A stretch of DNA of 41,304 nt from Paenibacillus sp. MZ04-78.2. GTDB lineage: Bacteria; Bacillota; Bacilli; Paenibacillales; NBRC-103111. Below the pieces are notes generated by a model. That model saw only the letters and a program-made list of their open reading frames with translations, was not told the origin of the DNA and searched no databases. Positions 17,072-24,992 of the stretch are shown here, piece after piece. Location: positions 1-41,304 of the forward strand of contig NZ_JANAVJ010000043.1 of assembly GCF_024213375.1 (NCBI RefSeq), in the 5' to 3' direction. Made by a program: the position numbers and the translations under genes. How positions within the stretch are numbered: the stretch's first letter is position 1; each line of letters begins with the position of its first letter.

Positions 17072-17188
17072 TCAAACACCGTTTACCGTTGTTTCTTAAC
17101 GACATGTAAAATATATCATATGAGGTAAAAAAATTGAAGTAGTTCTTTTGTATTAATTAAACATTGGTTGGCAAATTATGAGCGGAAT

Positions 17189-17217
17189 TCCCGCCTAATA
17201 ATACTGGCGGGGTTTTT
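17189..17217 (+). terminator. Terminator downstream of the small ORF
   Basis: CCCGCC (17190-17195) pairs with GGCGGG (17206-17211), followed by TTTTT. It fits the end of a plus-strand transcript from the 16.9 kb ORF. Confidence 0.65.
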
Positions 17218-17269
17218 ACGTTTAATACAATTTTTGGATTGGTTTCGTAGTGGATTCGGAAAAACCTGA

Positions 17270-17368
17270 GACCCGGAGGATGCGGCGGAGGCGTTCCTGT
17301 ATTTGATGCGCTAAAGACATTCCACCGGACAGATCGTTGTGGTGGACGGCGGCACGACATTGGTATAA
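17270..17368 (+). pseudogene. C-terminal remnant of a short-chain dehydrogenase/reductase
   Basis: One plus-strand frame reads DPEDAAEAFLYLMR, a stop codon (TAA), then RHSTGQIVVVDGGTTLV and a proper stop. This is the characteristic end of an SDR (EDVAEAxLFL...TGQxxxVDGG). It has an in-frame stop, and no Rossmann N-terminus is found upstream, where another TGA interrupts at 17267. Only the last ~32 codons survive, next to the 3' end of the AraC gene. Confidence 0.7.
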
Positions 17369-17391
17369 CGAATATGGAATGGCCCGTGCCA

Positions 17392-18285
17392 TCATTCCGA
17401 AGCCTTCTTTTCATGCATGGCCTCTCGGTATTTGCCGGGGGGCATGCCCATTTTCCGGGAAAACGACCTTGTGAAGTAGTGAATGCTGAAAAATCCGGAT
17501 TTCTCGGCAATTTCAATCAAGGATAAATCGGAGTGCTTCAATAAATACACGGCTCGGCGAATTTTTTCTTGTTGAACAAAATGGATATAGCTCATGCCGA
17601 GCTCCTGTTGAAACAATCGGGACAAATGGCGGCTGGAAAGATGAAGATAAACTGCCACTTCCGCCAACGTCATCGAGTGCGAAAGATTGTCTTTCACGAA
17701 CCGGATCGCCCGATTCAACGCATAGGCGGCTGGCTTATAACCGGAAGCGCCAAAGCCCGAAGCTGGAGCTTCAGCTTGAAATGTGGAGCAGAAAGAGAAT
17801 AATAGCGACAGGGCAGCGCTCTTCACGTAGTGCTCCGTGATGGGGACCGGTTCTTGCACATGCTTCAGAAGCGCGGTCCAGATTAGTGTCGCGGGATTCG
17901 CGTATGCATCGTAGATCACAATGCGATCGACAACCGCAAGCTGCCGAAACTGCCGGACAATGGCAGGGTCCGTGTTCTCTTCATCGACTTCGAAAGCGAC
18001 GTACAGGAGAAACATGCCTTGCTTACTGCGAATTTGGTGGCGGATGCCAGGTCGCGATAAAAATAACGTTTCCTTGTCCAAGGGAAAGAGATCGTCGCCG
18101 TCCATATACATCCCCTCTCCTTCCAAGACATAGCAGATTTCAAAAAAGGAATGCTGATGAACGGGGTTGTCAAAATGAGCGGGTTCGATTCCCCAATAAT
18201 GGATGGTGAAGGAGGCGGATTGGTTCTGGAGACGCGGGACGATTTCGTTTAAATAGGCTTGAATTTTATGCGGATGATCAAACAT
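17392..18285 (-). CDS. AraC family transcriptional regulator
   Basis: A 297-residue regulator with an N-terminal cupin/AraC-ligand domain (HQHSFFEICYVLEGEG metal-site-like region, about 40-100) and a C-terminal double helix-turn-helix (about 190-290, with LAEVAVYLHLSSRHLSRLFQQELG and IAEKSGFFSIHYFTRSFSRKMG). ATG 18285 is preceded by AAGGGGGAG; the in-frame start seven codons earlier is less well placed. It is divergent from the PhyH gene, with starts 133 bases apart. It therefore probably controls that gene in response to a small ligand, possibly a sugar. The target and effector are inferred only from position. Confidence 0.92.
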   Translation of the reverse strand: MFDHPHKIQAYLNEIVPRLQNQSASFTIHYWGIEPAHFDNPVHQHSFFEICYVLEGEGMYMDGDDLFPLDKETLFLSRPGIRHQIRSKQGMFLLYVAFEVDEENTDPAIVRQFRQLAVVDRIVIYDAYANPATLIWTALLKHVQEPVPITEHYVKSAALSLLFSFCSTFQAEAPASGFGASGYKPAAYALNRAIRFVKDNLSHSMTLAEVAVYLHLSSRHLSRLFQQELGMSYIHFVQQEKIRRAVYLLKHSDLSLIEIAEKSGFFSIHYFTRSFSRKMGMPPGKYREAMHEKKASE

Positions 18286-18418
18286 GATCCGGCTCCCCCT
18301 TGGCATGAATGTCCGAAATGTGCAACGACTTGACTGATTTGATCAAATACAACCAGCCCGTTTGTCTCTACAATAACATCATGGATAGCGATCCATCAAT
18401 TTGGGGGAGGCTGACAGG

Positions 18419-19183
18419 ATGATTACCCAGGAGCAAGTTGATTTTTATCATGAAAACGGATATTTGTTGGTGAAAGGCGTATTCAACAGCGAGGAAGTGG
18501 AAGAAATGCGAACCGCAACCGATGCGATTATCGACCGTGCGGCCAAATCGAAGTTCGATCGAAGCGACACGTGGCAAGGCGATTATTTGCCGCCGGAGCA
18601 GTTGAAGAAGCTCGTATTAAAGGGATTCCACGATGTACATTATCATGACGCGGTATTTACCCGGGCGCTATGCCATCCTAACATGGCAGCCGTGTTATCC
18701 AGTTTGATTGGCCCAAATGTGCAAGTCCATCATTCGAAGATGCTGGTCAAGCCCCCGGAAAAAGGCGCGGCGTTCCCGATGCATCAGGATTATCCGTATT
18801 TCCCGCATGCGAAGCATTCGATGATCGCGGCAAGTATTCACTTGGACGATTCCGACATGGAAAACGGCTGTCTGTGCGTCATTCCCGGAACGCATAAAAA
18901 TGGCCCGATGCCGCACGTAGGAGCCCACTATCTGAACCATAAAGAGTATCCGATCTCGTCGGGCACGCCTTGCCCGGCAAGTGCGGGAGATGTTCTGTTC
19001 TTCAATTACTTGACGATTCACGGCTCCGACGTCAATCGAAGCACTCGGCCGAGAAGAAACGTGCTGGTTCAATACCGCGATCCTGAGGATTTGCCGACGG
19101 AAGAGGTTCACGTGAACTGGGGGCAAGGGCTTATGGTTTGTGGTCATAATCCGATATTCAAGGAATATAAGGGGGCTCACTAG
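18419..19183 (+). CDS. Phytanoyl-CoA dioxygenase (PhyH) family protein
   Basis: A 254-residue Fe(II)/2-oxoglutarate-dependent oxygenase. The iron triad is visible as H122-x-D124 (MHQDYPYF) and H201 (LTIHGSDVN), with a downstream Arg-rich stretch (NRSTRPRRN) that would bind 2-oxoglutarate. A double-stranded beta-helix core with LDDSDMENGCLCVIPGTH is typical of the family. ATG 18419 has GGGGGAGG upstream; the in-frame TTG at 18401 lies within that site's leader. It is paired with a divergent AraC regulator, an arrangement frequent in Paenibacillus, where PhyH proteins oxidise unidentified small molecules. The substrate is unknown. Confidence 0.92.
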   Translation: MITQEQVDFYHENGYLLVKGVFNSEEVEEMRTATDAIIDRAAKSKFDRSDTWQGDYLPPEQLKKLVLKGFHDVHYHDAVFTRALCHPNMAAVLSSLIGPNVQVHHSKMLVKPPEKGAAFPMHQDYPYFPHAKHSMIAASIHLDDSDMENGCLCVIPGTHKNGPMPHVGAHYLNHKEYPISSGTPCPASAGDVLFFNYLTIHGSDVNRSTRPRRNVLVQYRDPEDLPTEEVHVNWGQGLMVCGHNPIFKEYKGAH

Positions 19184-19198
19184 GCTAGTTTTGCAAGC

Positions 19199-19236
19199 AA
19201 AGCAAGGGGTTGTCCCAACTGGACAGCCTCTTTGCT
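19199..19236 (+). terminator. Probable terminator of the PhyH gene
   Basis: AGCAAGGGGTTGTCC pairs with GGACAGCCTCTTTGCT (one bulge, two wobbles) around a CAACT loop, 15-50 bases after the stop codon. The trailing T-run is weak. Confidence 0.5.
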
Positions 19237-19436
19237 CCACAGCCTCCCTGCAAACGAATGGAATTCCCCTCGATTCGTCACTTGTCCTTTCCTCCTCCGA
19301 AGCTTATCTCATAGGTATAACCCCCCTTCATGTTATCAGACGCTTCTCTCAAAATTCTCACAAGCTCACCATCAGCGACTCTGCCGAACCTGATCAACAA
19401 TAAACCGCTGCATGTTGTCGGCTAAAGCTACTGCTT

Positions 19437-19560
19437 CTTTTCTTATACTTTTCAATACAAAAGAAAAGTGGCCCCTGTAGTGCCATGAAACCGGCTAACC
19501 GGAGAGATGCAGCGCCCTTCATTCTAAGGCAGTCTCCTTCATAGCCGTGTTAAAAAGGAA
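19437..19560 (+). other. Structured region upstream of the hybrid kinase
   Basis: The 406-base gap before the kinase contains several potential stems in series. These are CTTTTCTT (19437-19444) with AAGAAAAG (19461-19468), a CCGG-CTAA-CCGG hairpin near 19491-19502, and GGAGA (19501-19505) with TCTCC (19533-19537) enclosing GCCCTT/AAGGC. It matches no riboswitch class I recognise. The remainder of the gap (19237-19436) shows nothing I can name. Confidence 0.3.
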
Positions 19561-19589
19561 TAAGCACTGGTTCCGTCGAACTTCTTCGT

Positions 19590-22500
19590 ATGATGCGAAT
19601 GAAATATAACACCACTCCGAAGTATATAGTGACCATTATATTATTTCTCGGCATCCTCCTCGGCCTGCGCTGGACTTGGACCGGAATTTTCCCTACATTG
19701 GAGCACCCCCGCGCAATCCATGGCGTGCTTGATTTGCGCGGTGTGGACTTGGATCAATCCCCTACCATCTCCTTGGATGGCGAGTGGCAGTTCTACCCTG
19801 GCAAATTAGCCTTTCACCAGGACATACCGTTGATGGAAAACGAATCTCGCCCGATTCAAGTTCCGGGAGATTGGAGCAGCCAACTGACGAATGGCTCGGA
19901 CTCCTCGTACGGGTACGGAACGTATCGGCTGCGCATTCTGGTCGATCCGCTGAAGCAGCCTGTCGCTTTTTGGTTGCGAGACATACAAGCCTCGTCCGGT
20001 GTGGAAATTAACGGGAAGGTTGAACCCGATTTCGGAAAGCCTGCCAAAAACGCGAATGAGTACACGCCCAAAAATATCTCCTACACGGCTTCGTACGATG
20101 CGGAAGGAGCGACTGAGCTTGAATTGCTTATTCGGGTGGCGAATTTCGACGATCCTTATAACGGCGGTATCCTGCGCTCCATCTATTTCGGCTCTCAGGC
20201 AGCGATCGACTATGCGCGTTGGTATTCCATGGGGTTTCAGCTGGTTACGTTTATCGTTCTGCTGCTTCACGGGATGTATGCCTTTATCCTTTATTCGTTT
20301 AGCCTGCATGAACGAACGCTGATCATTGTGTTTCTGCTGACGCTGACAACCGGTATTTCGATTATGATCGGCCATGATAACCTGCTTTTGCTACGGCTGC
20401 CGATCAACTATACATGGGCGCTGAAGATCAGACTGATCGCCCTCGTATGGCATTCTTATTTTATCTATGTCGTCTTTAGACGCTTTTCTTCGGCTCCTCC
20501 GAAGAGTGTTGGCTTACGGATACTCACCGCGGCGCTCCTTGGTTATACGGGATTTCTGCTCGCTGCAAATGCGGCATGGGTTAACGGCTCGGTCGAATGG
20601 GGGATATTTTCTTGCTTCTATTTGCTCCCTTTCGCCTTGTTTGCTTATTCAACAGGAACCATGATCTTCAGGAAGCAAGCCGTCAACGACGGCGTCTTCC
20701 TAGTGTTGTCTGCAACCGGCATTATATCGAGTCTTCTCTGGAGCCTGTGGAGCTCCTATTCTCCCGTTTATTATCCGATCGATATTATTGCGGCGATTAT
20801 CGGTTTTTCGACCTACTGGTTTAAACAATATTTCCGCAACGCCAGAGAAAACGCCGTCCTCAACGATCAGTTAAGGAAAGCCGACAAGCTGAAGGATCAA
20901 TTTCTGGCCAATACGTCGCACGAGCTGAGAACGCCCCTGCACGGCATTATTAATATCGCCCAGAGTGTAGTGGTCAAAGAGAAAGCGAAGCTGAACGAGC
21001 GCAGCCTGAAAGACATGGAGCTGCTGGTCACCATCAGCCGCCGCATGTCGCATATGCTCGGCGATCTTCTTGATGTCGCACGGCTTCAGGAGCACCGCAT
21101 CGCGCTGCGGCAAGAGCCTCTGCAGATTCAATCCGTCGTACCCGGCGTCATCGGCATGCTTCAATTTATGATTGAGGGCAGGCCTGTCCGATTGCACATG
21201 AACATTGCGGAATCGATGCCGCCGGTCATGGCTGATGAGAAAAGACTGGTGCAAATTTTATACAACCTGGTGCATAACGCCCTCAAATATACGGAGGAAG
21301 GAACCATTTCCGTTTCCGCCGAAACCCGGGAAGGGCACGCCTTGATTCATATCTCTGACACCGGGGTCGGCATGGACGAGAAGGCCCAAGCGAGGGTGTT
21401 TCTCCCCTACGAACAAGGCTCTTACGGCATGAGCGACGGACGGGGCATCGGACTTGGGTTAAACATCTGCAAGCAGCTGGTGGAATTGCACGGCGGCGCG
21501 CTGACCGTTCGCTCCGAACTTGGGAAGGGCTCGGTATTCAGCTTTAACCTGCCGTTAGCCAGCGTGTCAAATAACCCGCTGCTGCCGCCAAGTCCGCTCC
21601 AGCCTCCGCAGATCATGGACACCGTGGAAGAAGTACGCGCCGGGGTAATGGCTTCGGATGCCTCCATCGGCGAATTGGCCGCTTCCGTACTTGTCCCGCC
21701 GCTTGAGAATGGCGGGAAGGCGAATATTTTGGCCGTGGATGACGATCCCGTCAACTTGAATGTGCTTGTTGGCATCCTTTCATCGGAGCCGTACCGCATC
21801 ACGACCGCCCAATCCGCCCGAGAGGCGCTGGAGCTGCTGGATACGCAGCAATGGGATCTGCTGATTGCCGATGTCATGATGCCGCACATGTCCGGCTACG
21901 AGTTGACGCAGAAGGTAAGGGAGCAGTATTCCTTATCCGAGCTTCCGGTACTGCTGCTGACCGCGCGCAGTCAGCCTGCCGACATTTACACCGGCTTCAA
22001 GTCGGGAGCCAATGATTACGTGACCAAGCCGGTCGACGCGCTGGAGCTGCAATACCGGATCAGGGCATTGATCACGCTGAAGCAATCGATCCAAGAACGT
22101 TTGCGAATGGAAGCCGCCTATCTGCAGGCACAGATTCATCCTCATTTTCTGTTCAATACGCTGAATTCCATTATGGCGCTGAGCGAGATCGACACGGAAA
22201 AAATGCGTCAGCTTGGCAATGCCTTTGCGTCCTTTTTGCGGATCAGCTTTGATTTTCTCAATAAGGGAAAGCTTGTCGAGCTGTCCCATGAGCTGGCACT
22301 TGTGGAAGCCTACTTGTTTGTTGAACAAGAGCGGTTCGGCAGCAGGCTGTCGGTCTTATGGGAGGTTGACCCGGGCATCGACTTGCTTCTCCCCCCGCTT
22401 TCGATCCAGCCGCTGGTCGAAAATGCCGTCAAACATGGCCTTCTTAGCCAAACCAAAGGCGGTACGGTTCGTATCCGGATTGCCCGAGAGGACGGGTTCA

Positions 22501-22715
22501 TCCATGTTGAAGTCGCGGATGACGGCAAGGGTATGGAGCCGGACAAGGTCAGGCAGTTGTTGAATCCGCCGGCAAAAAGCAGGCGCGGAATCGGACTTTC
22601 CAATACGAATCGGCGCTTGACGCAATTGTACGGTCAAGGCTTGTTTATTCGCAGCAAGCCGAAGGAAGGAACCACGGTATCCTTTGTCATTCCAAAGAAG
22701 CAGGCCGATCCTTAG
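19590..22715 (+). CDS. Hybrid sensor histidine kinase with two kinase modules
   Basis: A 1041-residue membrane sensor. An N-terminal anchor (about 10-28) leads to an extracellular galactose-binding-like/DISM domain (LRGVDLDQSPTISLDGEWQFY), then about seven transmembrane helices (about 210-410, 7TMR-DISM type). A HisKA follows with H444 (SHELRTPLHG) and an ATPase domain (NLVHNALKY, DTGVGMDEKA, GRGIGLGLNI). A receiver domain comes next with D761 (LIADVMMPHMSG). The end is a second, LytS/YehU-type kinase (QIHPHFLFNTLN with H852, then PLVENAVKHG and DDGKGMEP). No good ribosome binding site precedes ATG 19590; AAGGAA is about 30 bases away. No response-regulator gene is adjacent, so output is unknown. 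A strong terminator overlaps the stop codon. Confidence 0.93.
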   Translation: MMRMKYNTTPKYIVTIILFLGILLGLRWTWTGIFPTLEHPRAIHGVLDLRGVDLDQSPTISLDGEWQFYPGKLAFHQDIPLMENESRPIQVPGDWSSQLTNGSDSSYGYGTYRLRILVDPLKQPVAFWLRDIQASSGVEINGKVEPDFGKPAKNANEYTPKNISYTASYDAEGATELELLIRVANFDDPYNGGILRSIYFGSQAAIDYARWYSMGFQLVTFIVLLLHGMYAFILYSFSLHERTLIIVFLLTLTTGISIMIGHDNLLLLRLPINYTWALKIRLIALVWHSYFIYVVFRRFSSAPPKSVGLRILTAALLGYTGFLLAANAAWVNGSVEWGIFSCFYLLPFALFAYSTGTMIFRKQAVNDGVFLVLSATGIISSLLWSLWSSYSPVYYPIDIIAAIIGFSTYWFKQYFRNARENAVLNDQLRKADKLKDQFLANTSHELRTPLHGIINIAQSVVVKEKAKLNERSLKDMELLVTISRRMSHMLGDLLDVARLQEHRIALRQEPLQIQSVVPGVIGMLQFMIEGRPVRLHMNIAESMPPVMADEKRLVQILYNLVHNALKYTEEGTISVSAETREGHALIHISDTGVGMDEKAQARVFLPYEQGSYGMSDGRGIGLGLNICKQLVELHGGALTVRSELGKGSVFSFNLPLASVSNNPLLPPSPLQPPQIMDTVEEVRAGVMASDASIGELAASVLVPPLENGGKANILAVDDDPVNLNVLVGILSSEPYRITTAQSAREALELLDTQQWDLLIADVMMPHMSGYELTQKVREQYSLSELPVLLLTARSQPADIYTGFKSGANDYVTKPVDALELQYRIRALITLKQSIQERLRMEAAYLQAQIHPHFLFNTLNSIMALSEIDTEKMRQLGNAFASFLRISFDFLNKGKLVELSHELALVEAYLFVEQERFGSRLSVLWEVDPGIDLLLPPLSIQPLVENAVKHGLLSQTKGGTVRIRIAREDGFIHVEVADDGKGMEPDKVRQLLNPPAKSRRGIGLSNTNRRLTQLYGQGLFIRSKPKEGTTVSFVIPKKQADP

Positions 22716-22747
22716 CTCACGTAGCGTGAAGGATCCGCCTGCTTTAT
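22700..22747 (+). terminator. Terminator of the hybrid kinase gene
   Basis: A long stem (GCAGGC, GATCCTT, TCACG pairing with CGTGA, AAGGATC, GCCTGC) folds around the stop codon and is followed by TTTATAT. Confidence 0.85.
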
Positions 22748-22888
22748 ATCGTGGCGCTCAAGGCGAGATATGCGGATGAAACCAAATCTTATGGAAGTCA
22801 AGCCAACCTGAAGCGTTAACTGTAACTCCACATAACGATCTATGAAACGAAGTATTGTTTTTCTTATGGACAAGGTACAGGACAGAAT

Positions 22889-23128
22889 ATGTTTTCTGTA
22901 TCAAATCTTCCATATCCACCAGTTTATTCTGGCGTTCTTTCTCGTCAGATTCGCGAAAAATAGATATTAGGTTTCGGACAAGGTCCTGTCCTATTCGCCA
23001 TCCTTATGCTTTTGGCATTTATCGCATTTCCATTCTTCTATCGAGGGCAGCAGCTTTGGGAACAACGGCAGGGCCTTGAGAAGACAAATGATTTGGGGTG
23101 CTTATATGGGAAAAATTCGGGAGTTTAA
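22889..23128 (+). pseudogene. Possible broken small membrane-protein gene
   Basis: One frame reads from ATG 22889 through SVSNLPYPPVYSGVLSRQ to a TAG at 22961. It continues in the same frame as GFGQGPVLFAILMLLAFIAF with a hydrophobic segment, then PFFYRGQQLWEQRQG, to a stop at 23126. The composition looks coding (one membrane span with a charged tail), but an internal stop interrupts it and no ribosome binding site is evident. I do not recognise the family. The rest of the 22748-23160 gap shows nothing else. Confidence 0.3.
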
Positions 23129-23161
23129 CGGCAAGGTCCAGCGTGGCCAATCCATAAAGAA

Positions 23162-23202
23162 GAGCTGTCTCTGCAGTAGAAATCTACTTTTAAAGACAGC
23201 TC
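23162..23202 (-). terminator. Terminator of the cysJI operon
   Basis: GAGCTGTCT (23162-23170) pairs with AGACAGCTC (23194-23202) and an inner AGTAG pairs with CTACT. On the minus strand TTCTTT follows. It lies 33 bases after the cysI stop. Confidence 0.65.
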
Positions 23203-23234
23203 ACGAATTGTCATATAAGAATATTCCGTTACCC

Positions 23235-24956
23235 TTACTCGTGAAAATCCAGTCCCGAACGAACTTCTTTCACGTACCCGGCGCGAATTACGAAATCGCC
23301 GAAATGTTCGCCTTCCTCGCGTTCCTTCGCATAGCGGTTCAAGATAGGCCGCAGCTCCGCAAGAATCTGCGTTTCATCAATATTTTCGCGGTACATTTTA
23401 TTGAGTCGGTTGCCAGAGAAGCCGCCGCCCAAGTACATGTTGTATCTCCCAGGGGCCTTGCCGATAAAGGAAATCTCTGCAAGCGCAGGCCGGGCGCATC
23501 CGTTCGGACAGCCGGTCATCCGAATGACAATCTCCTCTTCGCGCAATCCCGCCTCGTCCAAGATCGATTCGATCTTGTCCAGCAGCGTGGGCAAATAGCG
23601 CTCCGATTCGGCCATCGCCAAACCACAGGTCGGAAAGGCAACACAGGCCATCGAGTTTCTGCGCAGCGCGGAATAGTGAATGCCGTCGGTCAGCCCGTAT
23701 TCCTTGATGAGTTCCTCGATTTTTTTCTTCTTCTGGGCCGATACGTTGCCGATGATCAGATTCTGATTCGGCGTCAGACGGAAATCCCCGTTGTGCACCT
23801 TGGCAATTTCCCGCAACCCGGACATCAACGGGTAATTGTCTTCATCCTTCACCCGGCCGTTCTGAATAAAGAGGGTGAAATTCCATTTGCCGTTGCTTCC
23901 CTTCACCCAGCCGTAACGGTCTCCATTGTGGTCGAAATGATAAGGTCGCGCTTCCTCCAGCTTCCACCCCAACCGCTGATGAAGCTCGTCGATAAACCAT
24001 TCCAAGCCGCGGTCGTCAATGGTGTACTTGAACCGGGCATGCTTTCGCACCGAACGGTCTCCATAATCCCTTTGGATCGTGACTGTCTTTTCTGCCACGT
24101 CGACGACCTGCTCCGGCGTGACAAAACCGATCACCCGCGCCAGCTGCGGATATGTTTGCGGATCGCCGTGCGTCATCCCCATGCCTCCGCCGACAGCCAC
24201 GTTGAAGCCCAGCAGCCGCCCTTTCTCATGAATCGCGATGAAGCCAAGATCCTGAGAGAAGACATCGACGTCGTTGGAAGGCGGCACGGCAATGCCGATC
24301 TTGAACTTACGCGGCAAATATACCGGTCCATATATCGGTTCTTGCTCTTCTCCGTCGCGGCTGTCGACAACCTTCTCTTCATCCAGCCAAATTTCATGGT
24401 AGGCTCTGGTTCGCGGATCAAGATGATGGCTTATTTTCTTGGCCCATTCGTACACCTGCTCGTGAATTTCGGAAACGTACGGGTTCGGGTTGCTCATCAC
24501 GTTACGATTGACATCCCCGCATGCCGCAAGCGTGCTTAACAGCGCTTCGTTGACTTCCTTGATGACCTGTTTCATGTTCCACTTGATCACGCCGTGAAGC
24601 TGGAACGACTGACGGGTCGTGAGACGAATCGTTCCGTTAGCATACTGCTGTGCGACCCGGTCCATCATGAGCCATTGCTCCGGCGAAACGACCCCACCGG
24701 CAGCCCTCACGCGCACCATGAACTGGTAGGCCGGTTCCAGCTTTTGTTTATTCCGCTCGTTGCGAAGATCCCGGTCATCCTGCATATAGCTTCCGTGAAA
24801 TTTCATCAAGCGGTTATCGTCCTCGGGAATGGAGCCCGTGATTCTGTCATGGAGCGTTGCAGCAAGCGATCCCCGCAGGTAGTCGCTTCGCTTCTTGATC
24901 TCCTCTACATCGCTATGAGGCGCACTATTGGCTGAAAGTAAATTATTTTCGCTCAT
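23235..24956 (-). CDS. cysI: Assimilatory sulfite reductase (NADPH), hemoprotein subunit
   Basis: A 573-residue subunit that reduces sulfite to sulfide with six electrons on a coupled siroheme-[4Fe-4S] centre. The four cluster Cys are visible as C-x5-C ([13 protein letters not shown]) and C-x3-C ([10 protein letters not shown]). The substrate/siroheme-binding [12 protein letters not shown] block and GDVNRNVM are intact. The length is that of Bacillus CysI. ATG 24956 has GAGGGG upstream. It follows cysJ by 36 bases on the same strand, so the two form one transcript supplying sulfide for cysteine synthesis. No sulfate-activation genes are in the window. Confidence 0.98.
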   Translation of the reverse strand: MSENNLLSANSAPHSDVEEIKKRSDYLRGSLAATLHDRITGSIPEDDNRLMKFHGSYMQDDRDLRNERNKQKLEPAYQFMVRVRAAGGVVSPEQWLMMDRVAQQYANGTIRLTTRQSFQLHGVIKWNMKQVIKEVNEALLSTLAACGDVNRNVMSNPNPYVSEIHEQVYEWAKKISHHLDPRTRAYHEIWLDEEKVVDSRDGEEQEPIYGPVYLPRKFKIGIAVPPSNDVDVFSQDLGFIAIHEKGRLLGFNVAVGGGMGMTHGDPQTYPQLARVIGFVTPEQVVDVAEKTVTIQRDYGDRSVRKHARFKYTIDDRGLEWFIDELHQRLGWKLEEARPYHFDHNGDRYGWVKGSNGKWNFTLFIQNGRVKDEDNYPLMSGLREIAKVHNGDFRLTPNQNLIIGNVSAQKKKKIEELIKEYGLTDGIHYSALRRNSMACVAFPTCGLAMAESERYLPTLLDKIESILDEAGLREEEIVIRMTGCPNGCARPALAEISFIGKAPGRYNMYLGGGFSGNRLNKMYRENIDETQILAELRPILNRYAKEREEGEHFGDFVIRAGYVKEVRSGLDFHE

Positions 24957-24992
24957 GTCCCTATCCCCTCTCGTTATCTTTGGAGCCTGAAC

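Noticed and set aside
19501..19545. Glycine- or c-di-GMP-riboswitch-like sequence upstream of the hybrid kinase
   Set aside because: GGAGAGA and a CCGG hairpin recall parts of known aptamers, but the conserved cores of those classes are absent.
23076..24539. 487-codon plus-strand frame opposite cysI
   Set aside because: A shadow frame: cysI on the other strand has all four cluster cysteines and full length.
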